64,000 nt of DNA from contig SADC01001218.1 of assembly GCA_004194705.1 (NCBI GenBank), positions 186,001 to 250,000 on the forward strand. Direction: 5' to 3'. The notes below the pieces were generated by a model. The model was not told the origin of the DNA, made no database searches, and saw only the letters and a program-made list of their open reading frames with translations. Source of the stretch: Ditylenchus dipsaci (lineage: Eukaryota > Nematoda > Chromadorea > Rhabditida > Anguinidae). Within the stretch, counting starts at the first letter, position 1. Each line of letters begins with the position of its first letter. The translations under genes and the position numbers were made by a program. Positions 11,768 through 24,528 of this stretch are shown here, in pieces.

Positions 11768-12735
11768 GGCTGTAACTAATTTCACCCGTCAAATTACTGA
11801 TTTACCCCGTCAAATTATTTTTTTACCCTATCGAATTTGAATTTCGATCAAAATACTCATTTACTCCGTCAAATTACTGATTTACCCCGTCAAAATATTG
11901 ATTCACCCGTCAAATTTAAATTTTCGGTGAAATACTGCAGTAAATTTTGCGGGAATCCGAATTTTATAGTCAAAAAGAGTGGCCAGAAGCCCCTGAAAGT
12001 TGGTTTTTTGGGGGTTTATTAAAGGGGAGTAAACTTTTTGCGAAAATTCGATTGAGCGGATCAGATTGCGGGTCCGATGAACTTAATCGCTCAGAATTCC
12101 ACCCTTAACCATTCTTAACCATCTTAAACCACCCCAAGCACTGATTTAGGGTAGTTAGACACTGGTCTGGAGCAGTTTGGGATGGTTTAGGGTGATTTAA
12201 GAAGGTTGATAATGGTAAAGGGTGGAATTCTGAGCGATTAAGCTCATCGGACCGGAATCTGATACGCTCAAGCAATTTTTTGCAAAAAGTTTACCTCCCC
12301 TTTAATAAACCCCCAAAAAACCAACTTTCAGGGCTTCTGGCCACTCTGGGGTGGGATTTTGAGCGATCCAAGTCATTTTTGACTACAGTCCAGTCTCGAT
12401 TTAACGTACCCCAATTTAACGTACCCTTCGATTTAACGTACCCTAGGGCCAGTCCTTCCAATAATAAACTCCGTCAAATTTACCCCCGATATAACGTACC
12501 CTCGATTTAACGTACCCCTAGGGCCGGTCCCCAGGGGGTACGTTAAATCGAGACTCGACTGTATAAAATTTGGATTCCCGCAAAATTTACTGCAGTATCT
12601 AAATTTGACGGGGTAAATCAGTAATTTGACGGGGTAAATGAGTATTTTGATCAAAATTTAAATTTGACGGGGTAAAAAAATAATTTGACGGGGTAAATCA
12701 GTGATTTGACGGGGTAAAACAGTTTGAGCTGTCAA
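11768..12735. mobile_element. Foldback element, TTTGACGGGGTAAA unit family
   Basis: Arms at 11785-11930 and 12595-12725 repeat CCCCGTCAAATTACTGATTT and its complement, a one-base variant of the unit of the 5864-7918 element. Inside are a second inverted pair (TTTACTGCAGTATTTC...; GGTTTTTTGGGGGTTTATTA near 12003 and complement near 12300) and a pogo-like MITE. No clean target duplication was found. Confidence 0.75.
12386..12561. mobile_element. Pogo-like MITE, TA-flanked
   Basis: TA then CAGTCCAGTCTCGATTTAAC on the left; right end GTTAAATCGAGACTCGACTG then TA. The interior repeats GATTTAACGTACCC and contains GGGCCGGTCCCCAGGG, a core shared with the elements at 45775, 49770 and 63615. Confidence 0.75.
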
Positions 12736-13684
12736 AAAATGCATCAGAATTGGTTTGTTGTCTTGTGAGTCTTGGCACTATTTCTGTTGCATTTTTCACG
12801 CTGATCGTTTTGGTATATTGACAACCAAAAATGTTGAACAAAGTCGGCCAAAAATAAGCCCAACCAGGTACCCTTTAATTTTAAATACCATGAAATAGCT
12901 TGGTTTACCTCCTTTTCTGAAATTTCTGAGTGACTTTTGTCTAATTTTTGTGCTGATTTTTTGCCTATCTTGTAGCTCTTGAGTTTCTCTTCAAATATTG
13001 ACTAGGCATTGAGCAGTAACACACAGCTGCGACATGCTCTTAAGCGGCTTTAAGTGAAAATCTGACAGGTCAGAAAATGGTGGTTTTGTAAGTTGGACGC
13101 TGGTTGTCCAAGTTTTTGCAGACAGATTGCAGCACACGTACACTCATTAGAAAGAGCAGATTGTAACGGTTATTTGACATATGACACTCATAAATATGTC
13201 ATGCAAGAGATTTTGTGTAGATTCGAAGAAGATGTCCTGGGATGACGTCATTTATGAAAAATTTAAACTGCATTTTGCTCGACTTTTACCATCGGTCAGG
13301 AGAAAACGACCGGCGCCAAAAGAACCAGCATGAAAAACTGTGCTAGAATAGACAAAAGTCACGAACGGCTTTCTAGTGTTAAAATTTTATTAGCAGAGGC
13401 TCTTTTTGAGAGGAATATTTTACATCATGTTAGTCAACCGGAAATTTAGGACAAGACGCACAATTTAGTACAATCCGCCGTTCTAGTGTTGAGTCCTCTG
13501 AAATACGCACACGACTACTGAGTTCGTAGTACTGATATCAAAGTTTGACTACCAAACAGCCGAGAAGTCATGAAAAATAATAAAGAAAATATTTGAATTA
13601 GCACGTACAAACTTGGCTTTATACGTTTCCTCCTTTTTTCCCATTTTGGACAAAAAGGAGGAAACGTATATGCACCAAAAATGC

Positions 13685-13745
13685 GAGCACTTACGCGCTG
13701 CGCCATGGAAGCCACTTTTTCAAACCTAAATGGCTCCCCCCCTTT
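13685..13745 (-). repeat. Solo arm of the tRNA-like palindromic family
   Basis: On the - strand: TTTGAAAAAGTGGCTTCCAT, GGCGCAGCGCGTAAGTGC, matching the A-box side of the arms at 11488 and 41277. No B-box half is present. Confidence 0.5.
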
Positions 13746-14243
13746 AAGCCATGCCTGTGCACGGGCCCACTTTTTCACGCCCAGCTTGAATTTTTTTGGG
13801 TCCGGTCCGGCCCGTATATAGTCACTATAGAGTCAACTATACAGTCACTATACTCACTATAGTCAACTATAATGGTCTGTTCAGAAACCAGAGTTAGGAT
13901 TGGAGTCGATCTCTGAGTTGGAGTATGTCTGACTGGTTGACACCTTTTGTGCCGAAAATGGGTCTATTTCGCCTGGCTATGAGTTATTGGTGACGGCAGC
14001 CTCACAACTATGAGTCTGATCAATGAAGAATCGACCCTACCGGAGTATAATCGGTAAACTTTATTGTTTTCTTCGATCATTGATTAAAAAACAATATAAA
14101 AAAGGTTATTAGAATAGAGATAAGTGAAAATCTTGAACACGAGAATTCCAACATGGCGGGATTTCGAAGTATACTGCAGGCCAAGCATTTTCGGGCCGGT
14201 CCGCAGATTCTCGAGCACGGCCCGGAAGGAATTTTAAAAGACA

Positions 14244-14494
14244 TACCGTATTTTCTCTAATAAGCGCCCCGGAGCGCTTATTAGAGAGTGGCAATTTTTT
14301 CAAACTTTAAGTGGTCTGAAACCTCTGTTTACATTAACTTTTTGAGCTCTGTAAAAGGTGCTAGTTAGATTTTTAAAATCCTCGCAGGCACTTTTTACAG
14401 AGCGTAAAAAGTGGTGAAAACAGAAGTTTCAGACCACTTGAGTTAGGGGGGGGCGCTAATTAGAGACGGGGCGCTTATTAGAGAAAATACGGTA
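14244..14494. mobile_element. TACCGTATT-family MITE
   Basis: Ends TACCGTATTTTCTCTAATAA and the complement TTATTAGAGAAAATACGGTA, followed inward by GCGCCCC/GGGGCGC. An internal inverted pair (AGTGGTCTGAAACCTCTGTT) sits in the middle. Confidence 0.8.
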
Positions 14495-15700
14495 ATCTGT
14501 AAATATAAACCGGTAGCAATAGCGGAAAAATGAAAAATTTGATGTTAGACTAGGATTATAGCGCGGACTCTCCTGAGTACGAATTCGCTTTGACGTGTGC
14601 TCCGAGTTTTGGATTTGCCAAGCCTCAGGTTCGGTTGTCGCTTCGGGTGACTGGTTCCGTGACAGTACATGACTGGGTGACTGTTCCGGTCAGCGGGTGA
14701 TTGGTTCCGGTCACACAGGTTAGGGTAACCAAAAATTTCGTTTTCTCGATAACCCTACAAAAGAGCAAGGGAATTTGAAAAGAATCGGTATGAACAGTCG
14801 GTTTTACATGTTCTGGCATGTTCGTTTACAGACCGAGCAGCCAAACGCAAAAAAAACAGAATTGCGAAATTATTTTTCTGGCCAAGATAGTAGTCCCTGA
14901 GAGGAGACTTTATCAGAGAGAGCGCCTTTAAAAGAGAATATAGGGTAGGTAAGTAAGTATTCATTGGTATGTTTATTTAAAACCCCTGTTCAGGTATATA
15001 CCCACACGTATGGGTATATATTCATACCCACGTTTATTTGATTCAGGCCAATGTGAAATAATAGAAAAAGATCAACTGAGTAACATCACCTGGGATCTGC
15101 CACTTGGGTAGCTCCACCTAGGCAGCTCTATCAGGGCTCTACCAACTGGGTACCCTTGTATAGGTACCATTATCTGGGTCCCGTCTCTGTGTATTATTTT
15201 CTGCTTACCTTCACCAAGGTACCACCACCTGGTTACCACCAACTGGGTACCACAAACTGGGTACCACCATCATACTTGCGCGGCCGCCGGCGGCCCATTG
15301 GGTAAAATTGGCAAAAAAAAAATTTTTTGAAAAAATTTAAAAAAAAATAAAAAAAAATAAATAAAACTAAAAAATTTTTTTTGAAAAAATGGCTCTCCGG
15401 GCCTTAAAAACGCGTTTTCTGTACGTTTTTAGTGCTAAAACGTTGAAAAAACATGGTTTGTGAAGATTTCCGGCTATGACATATATTGTACTCCTGCCAG
15501 ATTTGCCTTCTTGACCCAGAATAACGTATTTTAAAAGCATTCAAATATCGGTGTAAAATTCACGCTTTTCGCAAAACCGATTTTGGCTGTTTGCCGTGGT
15601 GAAGCTTGATTTTTTTGATGCAGGGAGGTAGCAAAAAGAAAGGCCTATATGTTACATACAAAAAGCTGATTTATACCTGATTTATACCTCAGCAGTGAAA

Positions 15701-15952
15701 TACCGTATTCTCTCTAATAGGCCGACACCCTCTAATAAACCGACACACCCTACTTTGAGGGACCGTATCTCAGTCCGAAGAAAAAAATTACATCGCTGTT
15801 TATTGCGTTTTCTTAGTTCCCACGAGCTCTATCGATTCCGCTTTTTCGATTTTGGATTTTCACCCGAAAATGTCGAGTTCGACCCAAAATTTTCACGATT
15901 TTGAAGGGTTGAAAAATAAACCGACATGTCGGCCTATTAGAGAGAATACGTA
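15701..15952. mobile_element. TACCGTATT-family MITE
   Basis: Ends TACCGTATTCTCTCTAATAG and CTATTAGAGAGAATACGTA. The interior has the family block CCGTATCTCAGTCC, ACGAGCTCTATCGATTCCGC and GTTGAAAAATAA, also present at 21.5 and 47.4 kb. Confidence 0.8.
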
Positions 15953-16106
15953 GACACATTTTTATAAAAGAAGAAGTGAATTAATAATTTTAGCTGTAAA
16001 TCAAAGCTGACTAGTTTTTTTTTTGAAAAAAGTAAACACACAGCTATATACAGCAATGAGTAAGCTTTCGAATGAGGTATAACTTGCCTTATATCAAAAG
16101 TGAATT

Positions 16107-16320
16107 ACCATATTTCCTTTAAAAAGACCCAAGCTTTAAAAAGCCATCCCCTGATTTTCGGGTTTGTATATAGGAGCAGAGTCAATAGTTTGCAAAGAAG
16201 TTTATTGCGTTTTGATTCTCACAAGCTCCACCGATTTAGGTGAGCACCCAAAGGTCTCAAAATCGAAATATTTTTTTCTGAAAATTCAGTGGCATCTCAG
16301 CACGCAATGTAAAGAAAGTT
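16107..16320 (+). repeat. Degenerate TACCGTATT-family copy, left end only
   Basis: Starts TACCATATTTCCTTTAAAAA and contains the family interior (TTTATTGCGTTTTGATTCTC, ACAAGCTCCACCGATT). No matching right end was found. Confidence 0.45.
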
Positions 16321-17071
16321 TCAATGCGAGGTAATGGCTTGTTCACAATAGTCGCGGTTAGAGTTTGATTAAGCGCTAGTAAGGAGTATTCACAATAAAA
16401 TTTATCTCCAACTCTGAAATGGATTTTTTTGAAGCCGCCTATTTAAGAAGTCAGGACATATACCACATATCAGCTCTGCACTATATCGAGGGTTGACTGT
16501 ACACTGTAGATTTACTTTTTTGTTTTAACTGAGTTCTTCATGATTAGAAAAAAATTAGCTGTCCTACAAATTTACGTGCCAATCATTTCGTCCTTTGCGG
16601 CAAATCGACCATTACTTCCCGGAGCAAGAGGATAGGGTTGATTGACCTTAATTGCTTCCTTGCTCCCATTGCAGTGATTGCCTCCTCTACTCATCCCATT
16701 GTCCACCAGGATTCCTGAATTTTGATTTGAGCAAGAGACACAGACAAGGAATATATTGTTGTTATTGTGCAGCAGGAAATGGGTAGGGAGCGACGTGATC
16801 TATGCAATGACATCCCCCTTCATCTCCCTCATCACCGCAAATCCCTGCTACATGAGGGAAGACTTTTTGTGCACATTGGTTTTATAATCACTTCTGTTTC
16901 ATACCCTCTTTTTTCAGCACATCAATTGGTGGAGAAATAAGAGGCAATAAAGTTGCTTTTGGGTGCTGAAAACATTTGGGTTTCTACCGGTTTCATGGCT
17001 TTTCGGTCCAGTTTTAACTTTTTGGTTCAGCTGCAAGGTAATATCCTCAGATAGATTTTAAATATATGGAA

Positions 17072-17600
17072 ACTTTGTAACACTTTGAGGGTCGACTGTG
17101 GTAAGTGCCCATCCTGGACCGTTTTTCATGATGATTCCGAACATAGCATTTGAAAAAGCGTGGTTTGATGGCTGAAATGGGGTATTTGAAGAAGGCTACA
17201 CACTAGTTCATAGGTGCTTTTTGAAAATTTTAAAAGCAGTTTCATAAGTAAATCGACTATGCTGAGCCCGAATGAGGTGTCAGAGTGTTTTCTATAATTA
17301 ATGATGTGCTCTTATTTAAAGTCGTCAAAATTCTGAAAAAGTTTCAGGCTGACATTAAGGCTAGTCGTTTTACAGCTCATTAGAAAACCCTATTTCTTCA
17401 CTATCTGCTGACATATCCACTTCTCAGAAATTATTTATTTATACGAAGCATTGCCAAATAACACCTATGAATTTTCGGGTAGCCTTCTTCGAAGGTCCCT
17501 TTTTGCCCTTCAAGCCCTTTCTAACAATAGCTTAGGAATCAGCAAGAAAAACAGGTCCAGGGTGGCACTTACCACAGTCGGTCCTCCGAGTGTTAAAAAG
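17072..17600. mobile_element. Palindromic MITE with GTCGACTGTGGTAAGTGCC arms
   Basis: Left arm around 17078-17122 (ACACTTTGAGGGTCGACTGT, GGTAAGTGCCCATCCTGGAC) is matched in inverse by 17545-17595 (GTCCAGGGTGGCACTTACCA, CAGTCGGTCCTCCGAGTGTT). A second inner inverted pair concerns GAAGAAGGCTAC/GTAGCCTTCTTC. Confidence 0.65.
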
Positions 17601-17989
17601 GGATGATTCTGTAGTATTGTATTCTACACTTTCTAAACTTGGATTTTTCCAACTTTTCTATTTTTACTTTCAACAAATGTTCAGTATTACTGACATGCCG
17701 TAGATTCTCGGATAATCAGCCTTCCCCCCCCCCCGCTCATTTTATTACTAGGATTTTAGAGTTAAGGCCATTTTTTGATTTTTCAATATTTTTGCCCGGA
17801 AATTCAAATTTATTAAATCAATTAATGAACTTATGTACGAATTGTTTAACTTGGTTTCTAAGAAAACCATACCTCATATCAAATTCTAGACCTTGTTTTG
17901 TTAAAAACCAAGTTGAAAAATCCGTACAGAAGTTTAATGATTAGGAAAAAAATTTACTTACCGGGCATCACCATTATTAGCGTGGGCAT

Positions 17990-18240
17990 GCCCTTTTAAA
18001 GGGGCATGATCGTGCCCGATGGGAGAAAAGGCGTGAACCAGCAGTTCTTTTCTTTCTCGATAAATTTTCACATTCGTTCTCGTCTAGATTTTTAAGTTTT
18101 CTGTCTAGTTTTTAAAAAGCAGTATGAGGTCATCTATATCAGATTTGACGCAGAACGAGGGAAAAAGGAGACGATTCGAAAAAAATTCGAAAAAACTGCT
18201 GGTTCGCGCCTTAACGCAGGGCATGCCCTTTAAAAGACCC
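17990..18240. mobile_element. AAGGGGCATGC-family MITE
   Basis: Inverted ends GGGCATGCCCTTTTAAAGG / CAGGGCATGCCCTTTAAAAG, then GGCGTGAACCAGCAG / CTGCTGGTTCGCGCCTTAAC. The asymmetric interior has TTTCTTTCTCGATAAATTTT, TTTTCTGTCTAGTTTTTAAA and AGCAGTATGAGGTCATC, all shared with the copies at 25.1 and 45.2 kb. Confidence 0.7.
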
Positions 18241-19487
18241 TTATAACCTTATACAGCATGCAGTGGGCATAGTTGCACCGTCGGAGGCGTACCCAGTGGC
18301 GTAGCCATAAAAATTTGACGGAAGAGGGGCTAAACGTCAGCCCAGAGGTCATTTCACCTACATCGTTTCTAGTTTTAATTAACAATTTTTTCAAAAATCG
18401 GACGGGTGGGGCTGAAGCCCCTCAGCCCTCCCCCTGGTTACGCACATGGGCGTACCCCTTCGCTTACCTCCGACGGTCGTATTTTTCGAGATGATTAGAT
18501 AAGCGATGGGGTGCCGTTAACACCCGTGCAACTATGTCAGTGGGTCATAATGAGGCATTTATCAAAAGTGTTGTAGGTGTTTACTTGAAATAATTTTTTT
18601 CCGCAGACACTCTTTTTCTGGATTTAAAGCTATTTGTCAAATTTGAGACCGTTTTTTGCGTGAAGAGCAACAAATGGAAGCCAATTAGTTGAAATTAAAT
18701 GAGTTGACCACTACTACCCTCAGTACCATTTAATTAGCACCTTCTCACTACTTGCCCTTTTTTATCCAAGGCCATCTATAGGTGGTTATTGACCACTACT
18801 ACCACCAGCAAAGGGTGTTCCTATTTTAATGAAGAGATCGCAAAAAGAGTATTTGATCTAGGAGGTCATACAGAAAGACCACTGTATGATGAGGATATGT
18901 ATTGGTGGTTATTGCAATACTACCACCATTTTTGCTGCTCCTACTGCTTCATTATTTGCACACACACGGGTCAGGGATTGTATTTCTTGTGCTTTGGAAC
19001 AGCATTTATTAATGCATCTCTTGTGTTAAACTTGGAAATTTTAGAACTTTTGAGCTTACAAAAGAGTTTTGTCCAAATTGAAGATGAAATCAGGTTTGCC
19101 CGCAATTCAGAAGTAAATACATATTGGAGTTCCGCTCTGTCACCTCGAAAATTTTTAGTTTAAATTTTAAATGTACTATTGCCTGCTTAATTAACCAAGA
19201 CTTTATTGATGAAATTTTAAAATTTAACATAATAAAGATTGCAGCAACTGCTTGTTTCCCAACAGCCTTTATTAGCGCACTTATTTTTCTGCTAAATCAT
19301 GAAATTTTATCATTAAAATTAATCTTTGGTCGTATTTTAACCTGGAGACTACATTTTCAGAATGAAATAAAAAATAAAAAACTTGAGAAATAAATGGACG
19401 AATGAGGCAATTTGTTTTACCAATTTGGTACATTTTGGTACAAAATTTAAAATTTGAGAAAGCAATAACCATTATTAAAAACATAAC

Positions 19488-20079
19488 TTAAAGGACCATG
19501 AAACTTGATAAGCACAGCAATCTGCGGAATTTAAATTCGCGCGGGACCACCCTAATTTTGTCGCAATTAATTTGGCATTTTGAATTAATTTTTTTTGTGC
19601 GTTTTTCATTCCTAAGCGTTTCATACGTGGATTTCTTCTGTCTCTCCATTTTTCGTCCGCTTCTATGTTTCGATCTCATGAAATCTTTTTAGGCTTCTGC
19701 TGTGCCATATGCTGATGATCTCTCAAACGGGATTGGTCCTATCGACATATAGAACGCCGGAATTGCTGGTTTTTCGGATTAGATAAGTCTTTTATTATAT
19801 GTTTTTTATATGTTGATATGTCGATAGGACCAATCCCCGTTTGAGAGATCATCAGCATATGGCACAGCAGAAGCCTAAAAAGATTTCATGAGATCGAAAC
19901 ATAGAAGCGGACGAAAAATGGAGAGACAGAAGAAAATCTACGTATGAAACGCTTAGGAATGAAAACGCACAAAAAAAATTAATTCAAAATGCCAAATTAA
20001 TTGCGACAAAATTAGGGTGGTCCCGCGCGAATTTAAATTCCGCAGATTGCTGTGCTTATCAAGTTTCATGGTCCTTTAA
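19488..20079. mobile_element. TTAA-flanked near-perfect hairpin element, 592 bp
   Basis: TTAA at 19488-19491 and 20076-20079. The two arms are nearly identical inverse copies over about 270 bp each: AGGACCATGAAACTTGATAA, CGCGCGGGACCACCCTAATT, CGTTTCATACGTGGATTTTC-like, AGAAGCCTAAAAAGATTTCA, and CTCTCAAACGGGGATTGGTC close to the centre. The spacer is only about 50 bp. Little arm divergence suggests recent insertion or arm correction. Confidence 0.85.
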
Positions 20080-23000
20080 ATTTAATTTTGGTTATTTCTA
20101 TTGGGCAACTTTAGCCTAGGTGTTCCACTCTAGAAGTTCGTGGGAGTAGCCTGTTTAGTGTTTGTACAAAAGACTGCAAGCCACTTGTGCCCCTGATGGC
20201 TGGTTTATTGTTGCTGAAGTTGAAGGAGATACTTTCAACTTTTCAGGCAACAACTCTACTTTTTCATTCACCTTACACTATAAAAAATTTATGAAAATTA
20301 TCTGAACTTTAAAATTTGAAATGATTCCTGTAATATGTGTTTGTTTGTGACATTTATTTGTTTGTGTGTTCCTGTATTTGCCACCTATTGTCAGGGTTGA
20401 ATCTATTATACCTGCCTCCCCACTGATCCATTGGCAAACAAACTCTAATAATAAAAGAGGTGCATGAGTCAATAAAACAGTGTATCAATCAGTCAGTCAC
20501 TTAACAGAATTACTGACACTACCCATCTATTGATTGACCTCCTAGTGCACAATGTATTTTATCTTTTTAGGCGCTTGAAGAACCATTGCCATCTACGACT
20601 ATGCCAATTCCAAGTTTTTAAATTCGCGAGAAACAGCTTCATTCTCCTAAAATATTAAAAATGTTTTTTGAATTTTATATTTGCAATTGAAATTTAATTT
20701 TTGCGTGTAATTTGAGGAAGTTATCTATGGTGCAGTGGAAGTTTTGTATTTTGTCCAACCATGGGTTGAGTAGACGGTTAAAAATTTTGAAAAAATTTTA
20801 AGCAGCTGCAAATATAAACGAAAAAATCATTTGCAGTAATTTACCTGTCTCCCTCACTGTGAAATTAAAAAAGTCAAAATTGCCATGGCCGTAGACGGAA
20901 TTTTTTCTCATGCTTTTTATTTATCGAAATTTAGTTCTGATCAAATGTATTTTTCTTGATTTCCTCTGTTTTTTTTTTCACTTTCACACTTTAAAAAAGC
21001 AAAATCAGGGATGCTGAAGTAGCGTATAGGCCATTTAAAATGGTTGTTCTGTTATGTTCAGCTTGGTTTAAAGCAGATTAGGTAGAGGCAATCGTTTCTG
21101 CTATTGCCTCAAAGCAGGTATTTGTGGGTGCAAGCATGTTGTGAGGGAAACCAAAATAAATGCTTTTTATATTGGCAACGTATGTAGTGTAATCCACTCA
21201 GTTCCAACCCAGTTCTCCACAGTCTCTCCTCATGGTTTAGAGGAAAGGTGAAGAACTTGTCTTTATTGCAAGGCAACAAACCTACCAACTGCCTCCTTTC
21301 CTGGTTGCTTGTAGGTTTGCGTGGAGGAGCACTCATCAATTTAGAATAATCTTATTTGGATTGTTTTTAGCTTATATTTTGCAGACCGTTAGACATATCG
21401 GTTAAATCAAGGGTTTGGTTGAATCGAGGGTAAACTATTAGTCATCTTCCATTATAGCTGACCAAATGAGCCTCGAAAAAAAGGTTTGTTCAATCTATGT
21501 CTGCCTGTACCGTACTTACTTTAATAGAGTGGCACTCCCACTTTGAGGACCTATATCTCAGTCCAGAACAAATGTTTTGTGAATCTATCTACCACAACGA
21601 GCTCTACTGATCCCTTTTTAAGATTTTGGTTAGTCATCTGAAAATCTCAAGAATGACCCTAAATTTTCCTATTTTCGGTGAGTTGAAAAATAAAGCGGCA
21701 TGCCGCTTTTTAAAGGATATACGGCAATTGTAAAATTTTTATTTTTATTCAATGAATTCACCGCAAAACACTTGGAGAGTTGCTCTTATTTACTCTAACA
21801 GATCGAAGGGAGTTAACTGTTTTTTCTTTGCATAATTAGTGGTGATTTGAGGATGCTGAGAGGTGTTGACACTGCCTCTCACTTAAATGGCTGCTTTAGG
21901 GGGGAGGCATCCCTTGCTCTTCTTATTGAGGCAGTCTACAACAAATTGTGGGTCACTTACTTGAGTCTCCAACCATTACTCAAACTCAATGGTTGATGTG
22001 TGCCCTTTCCTTGATCTCCCTTTTCTTGTTATTGACTCCACTAAGAAGACACACAAAAGAGAGAGCTGCTGATTTAGGCTAAGCCTAGATTTGCAGGTGA
22101 TGCTCCTTCCACACCTCCAGTCATTTTAAGTATTTCCATAAAAATTTCGATCTGTGTTTCCAGTGATTTTTGAGCTTTGCTTTTTTCTGTGATTTTATTA
22201 TTCTTATTGTTTTTCAAATTGTAAATTTTTATAAAATTTGATTAGCAAGCTAACCAACTGAATAAAAAAATAAAATGGGAATGCCGAACCTTTTTGTCGA
22301 AAAATCTTAAGAATCACCTCGAATCATCATCATCTCAGTCTCTATTTTTAAATATTTTTTTTTCACATTTTCCCTTTAAATCTGATCAAGACAAGCCAAA
22401 TCATACTTTTTTGTTTTTTTAATTCTGAAAAAACATCAAAATTTTATAATTACTCGTTGATTATGCACTAATAATTTATGTTTAGTTTGCGTCGTAATCC
22501 AAATATGTGTTTGCGGCATAACTTATGGCTTAGAAGGCCTAAACAGGATAAAGAAATATTCTTATTTTTTACATGTAATACATATCGTGATTTCAATATT
22601 TTGGAAGTATTTTTTGTGGTCTAAAAGTAGCACTTTTTATGCTTCCCGTAAAATATATGTTTATCTAACTACATTAGTATTCTAGTCCAACTTTTTATGA
22701 CTGTTATTGAGCAAAGGTATTGACAACGCTTTTTTCGGCTTACTAAGAGCAAATAGTCTCAAAAGTGTGCATAAACACTTTTGCCACCGCCATAACCTTG
22801 GTTGGGTATGCAAACCAGTTGGATTGAATACATTCGAAAGAGTGAAATTAATCCAGCTTTGCATTGTGAGTGCTAGTAGTAGCTCTATAAGCCTCTTGCC
22901 TTTACATAAATCAGTCACCCCTCTAAAAAACGGGCTCTCACCCCCAAAAACTATTCTTTTTGTTCCTGTTGGTTGGGGGGTGTTGCGTGAATGCATTGTT

Positions 23001-24055
23001 GTAGTTGCCAACAACCACAATACTCATTCAAATACAGCGCCTCAACCAACCACTACTATTTAATACAATTATTGGTCATCTGGCTAGGGGCTTGATAGTG
23101 ATTGTAACTCTTGAACCATCATATAGTTTTGCCCATTTTAGGTTTTAAGGCCGATTGTATTAATTATTCTAGGTCAGTTTTTGTGCTGAATAATTCTATC
23201 GCGGTGATTTTGCCAGGAATGCCCGTTTTTCCACAGAAAATTTTATTTTAGAAAACTAATAAAGATTTGAAGTCAGTTTTGCTTGAACTGACTTGAAGTT
23301 TTTGGCAAAAAATTTCAAAAGTGCCCGAATTTTTCGGGTCACCCTGTAGATCTCTTGACTGATCGTTTTGAATTAGTAAATTTTACTAAAGCAAATTTAG
23401 AATTATTTTAAATCTATAGTTATCTACTTTCGCTATTCCCAAACAATCTACACAAACTGCAATAAATGGACGACTTGATGGACCGTATTTGGGGCTGTTT
23501 TAATAGACTATCTCCAAGTGAGAAGAAGCCTCCTGATCGATCAGATGACCACTTTGATAGTCATGCTTTCTCACATACCAACAAGGGTGGGCTCATTTAA
23601 TTCTGGTTCGGGGATCAGAAAAGTAGTTCACATTTATAGTGGGCAAAGACCAAGACTATATCAGACCAGATCTGGTCTCGATCTGATCTAGTTTTTGCTC
23701 ACCTCTGATAGAGGGTGCTCGATCAGAGAGTCTAACTCCGGTATATTGGCCTTTTTTTCAACCCGCTCTGTTCAGTTGTCAAAGTTGACAAATTCAACAA
23801 AGCTTAACCCCGATATAGTGGCATCTTGTGCCGGTCCCCATGCGTGCCACTATCATCAAGGTTAGACTGTATCAGATTTTATTCCTAAAAAATTATATAA
23901 ACTTGAAGCCCAATAGATTTTTTTTTTCGAAATTTTAGCTCTTTTTTAACTATAAAAAACATTGGAAAAAACGCGTCGGCCAAACGCATCCATTCTGCAT
24001 CAGGCTTCACACTAGAACTAACAAATAATTTATTTTACCATCTAAAAACTGAGAA
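20080..24055. other. No gene identified
   Basis: AT-rich sequence with scattered element ends, for example TAGACTGTATCAG at 23867-23879 preceded by a GTGCCGGTCCCCATG core (a pogo-type right end). The 118-aa frame at 22707-23063 has no recognisable motif. A large 5' part of the formin gene could cross this stretch, but I cannot identify such exons. Confidence 0.4.
21508..21726. mobile_element. TACCGTATT-family MITE, diverged
   Basis: Left end TACCGTACTTACTTTAATAG and right end TTTAAAGGATATACGGCA, with the family interior (ATATCTCAGTCC, ACGAGCTCTACTGATCCC, GTTGAAAAATAA). Confidence 0.65.
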
Positions 24056-24063
24056 ATTTTTAG

Positions 24064-24462
24064 GGTACTTCTTTAGTTGGGGGGCCACCCAAAAATTTTG
24101 GATTTTGTCGTGAAAATTTCCGCCACCTCACTGTTAACCATTCTATGAACTTTGTGGATCCTGAGTCTGGAGCACACACTGAAGCAGTTGAATCGCTGTG
24201 CTAGAAGTATAAGAAACGTCACAAGAATGAATTTGGCACCGCAAGGTCTTTATTTAAACTTACATATCTGACTTTGTTTGGAGACGTAAATTTGATGGTT
24301 CAGATATTTTCTTTCATTTGTGGAGTCAGATTAGTGAGATTTATGTTTGTGACTGTTAGTTGGCATTGTTAGTGTTGTTGTACCAATAAAAACAGTTAAA
24401 AAAAAAGAAAAATCCAAAATTTTTGGGTGCCCCACCCCCCCCCCCCCAACTGAAGAAGTACC
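24064..24462. mobile_element. Merlin-type transposon, internally deleted, 8-bp target duplication
   Basis: Terminal inverted repeats GGTACTTCTTTAGTTGGGGG / CCCCAACTGAAGAAGTACC, continued inward as CCAAAAATTTTGGATTTT. ATTTTTAG occurs at 24056-24063 and 24463-24470. Merlin elements make 8-9 bp duplications. The interior encodes the C-terminal part of the transposase. Confidence 0.8.
24133..24330 (+). pseudogene. Merlin (IS1595/ISXO2-type) transposase, C-terminal fragment
   Basis: Frame reads VNHSMNFVDPESGAHTEAVE, then SLC, a stop, and KYKKRHKNEFGTARSLF. The pattern N-FVDP-x-TG-x-HTQ-x-IE-x-LW followed by K-x2-NK-x3-GT-x-RS is the conserved end of ISXO2-like DDE transposases. The stop and the missing catalytic parts show it is inactive. 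Confidence 0.75.
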
Positions 24463-24528
24463 ATTTTTAGTTTGTAACTTGTATGTGTGATTACAGGAAC
24501 ATTGCCTAAGATTACAGTAAGCAGAACT

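Larger units (their letters stand above)
12736..19487. other. No host gene identified; mobile and low-complexity DNA
   Basis: Apart from the elements listed separately, I see only short open frames, a CACTATAGTCAACTATA tract at 13810-13870, and an ACCACC(T/A)GGGTACC-rich stretch at 15090-15280. None of the frames, including the 124-aa one at 18789-19163, has family-like motifs or flanking splice structure that would support a gene. Confidence 0.5.

Noticed and set aside
18789..19163. 124-aa open frame, Cys/Trp-rich
   Set aside because: Starts in a CTACTACCACC microsatellite, shows no family motif and no convincing splice context; likely chance.
22707..23063. 118-aa open frame
   Set aside because: Overlaps a frame of similar length on the other strand, lacks recognisable domains, and the composition is not gene-like.
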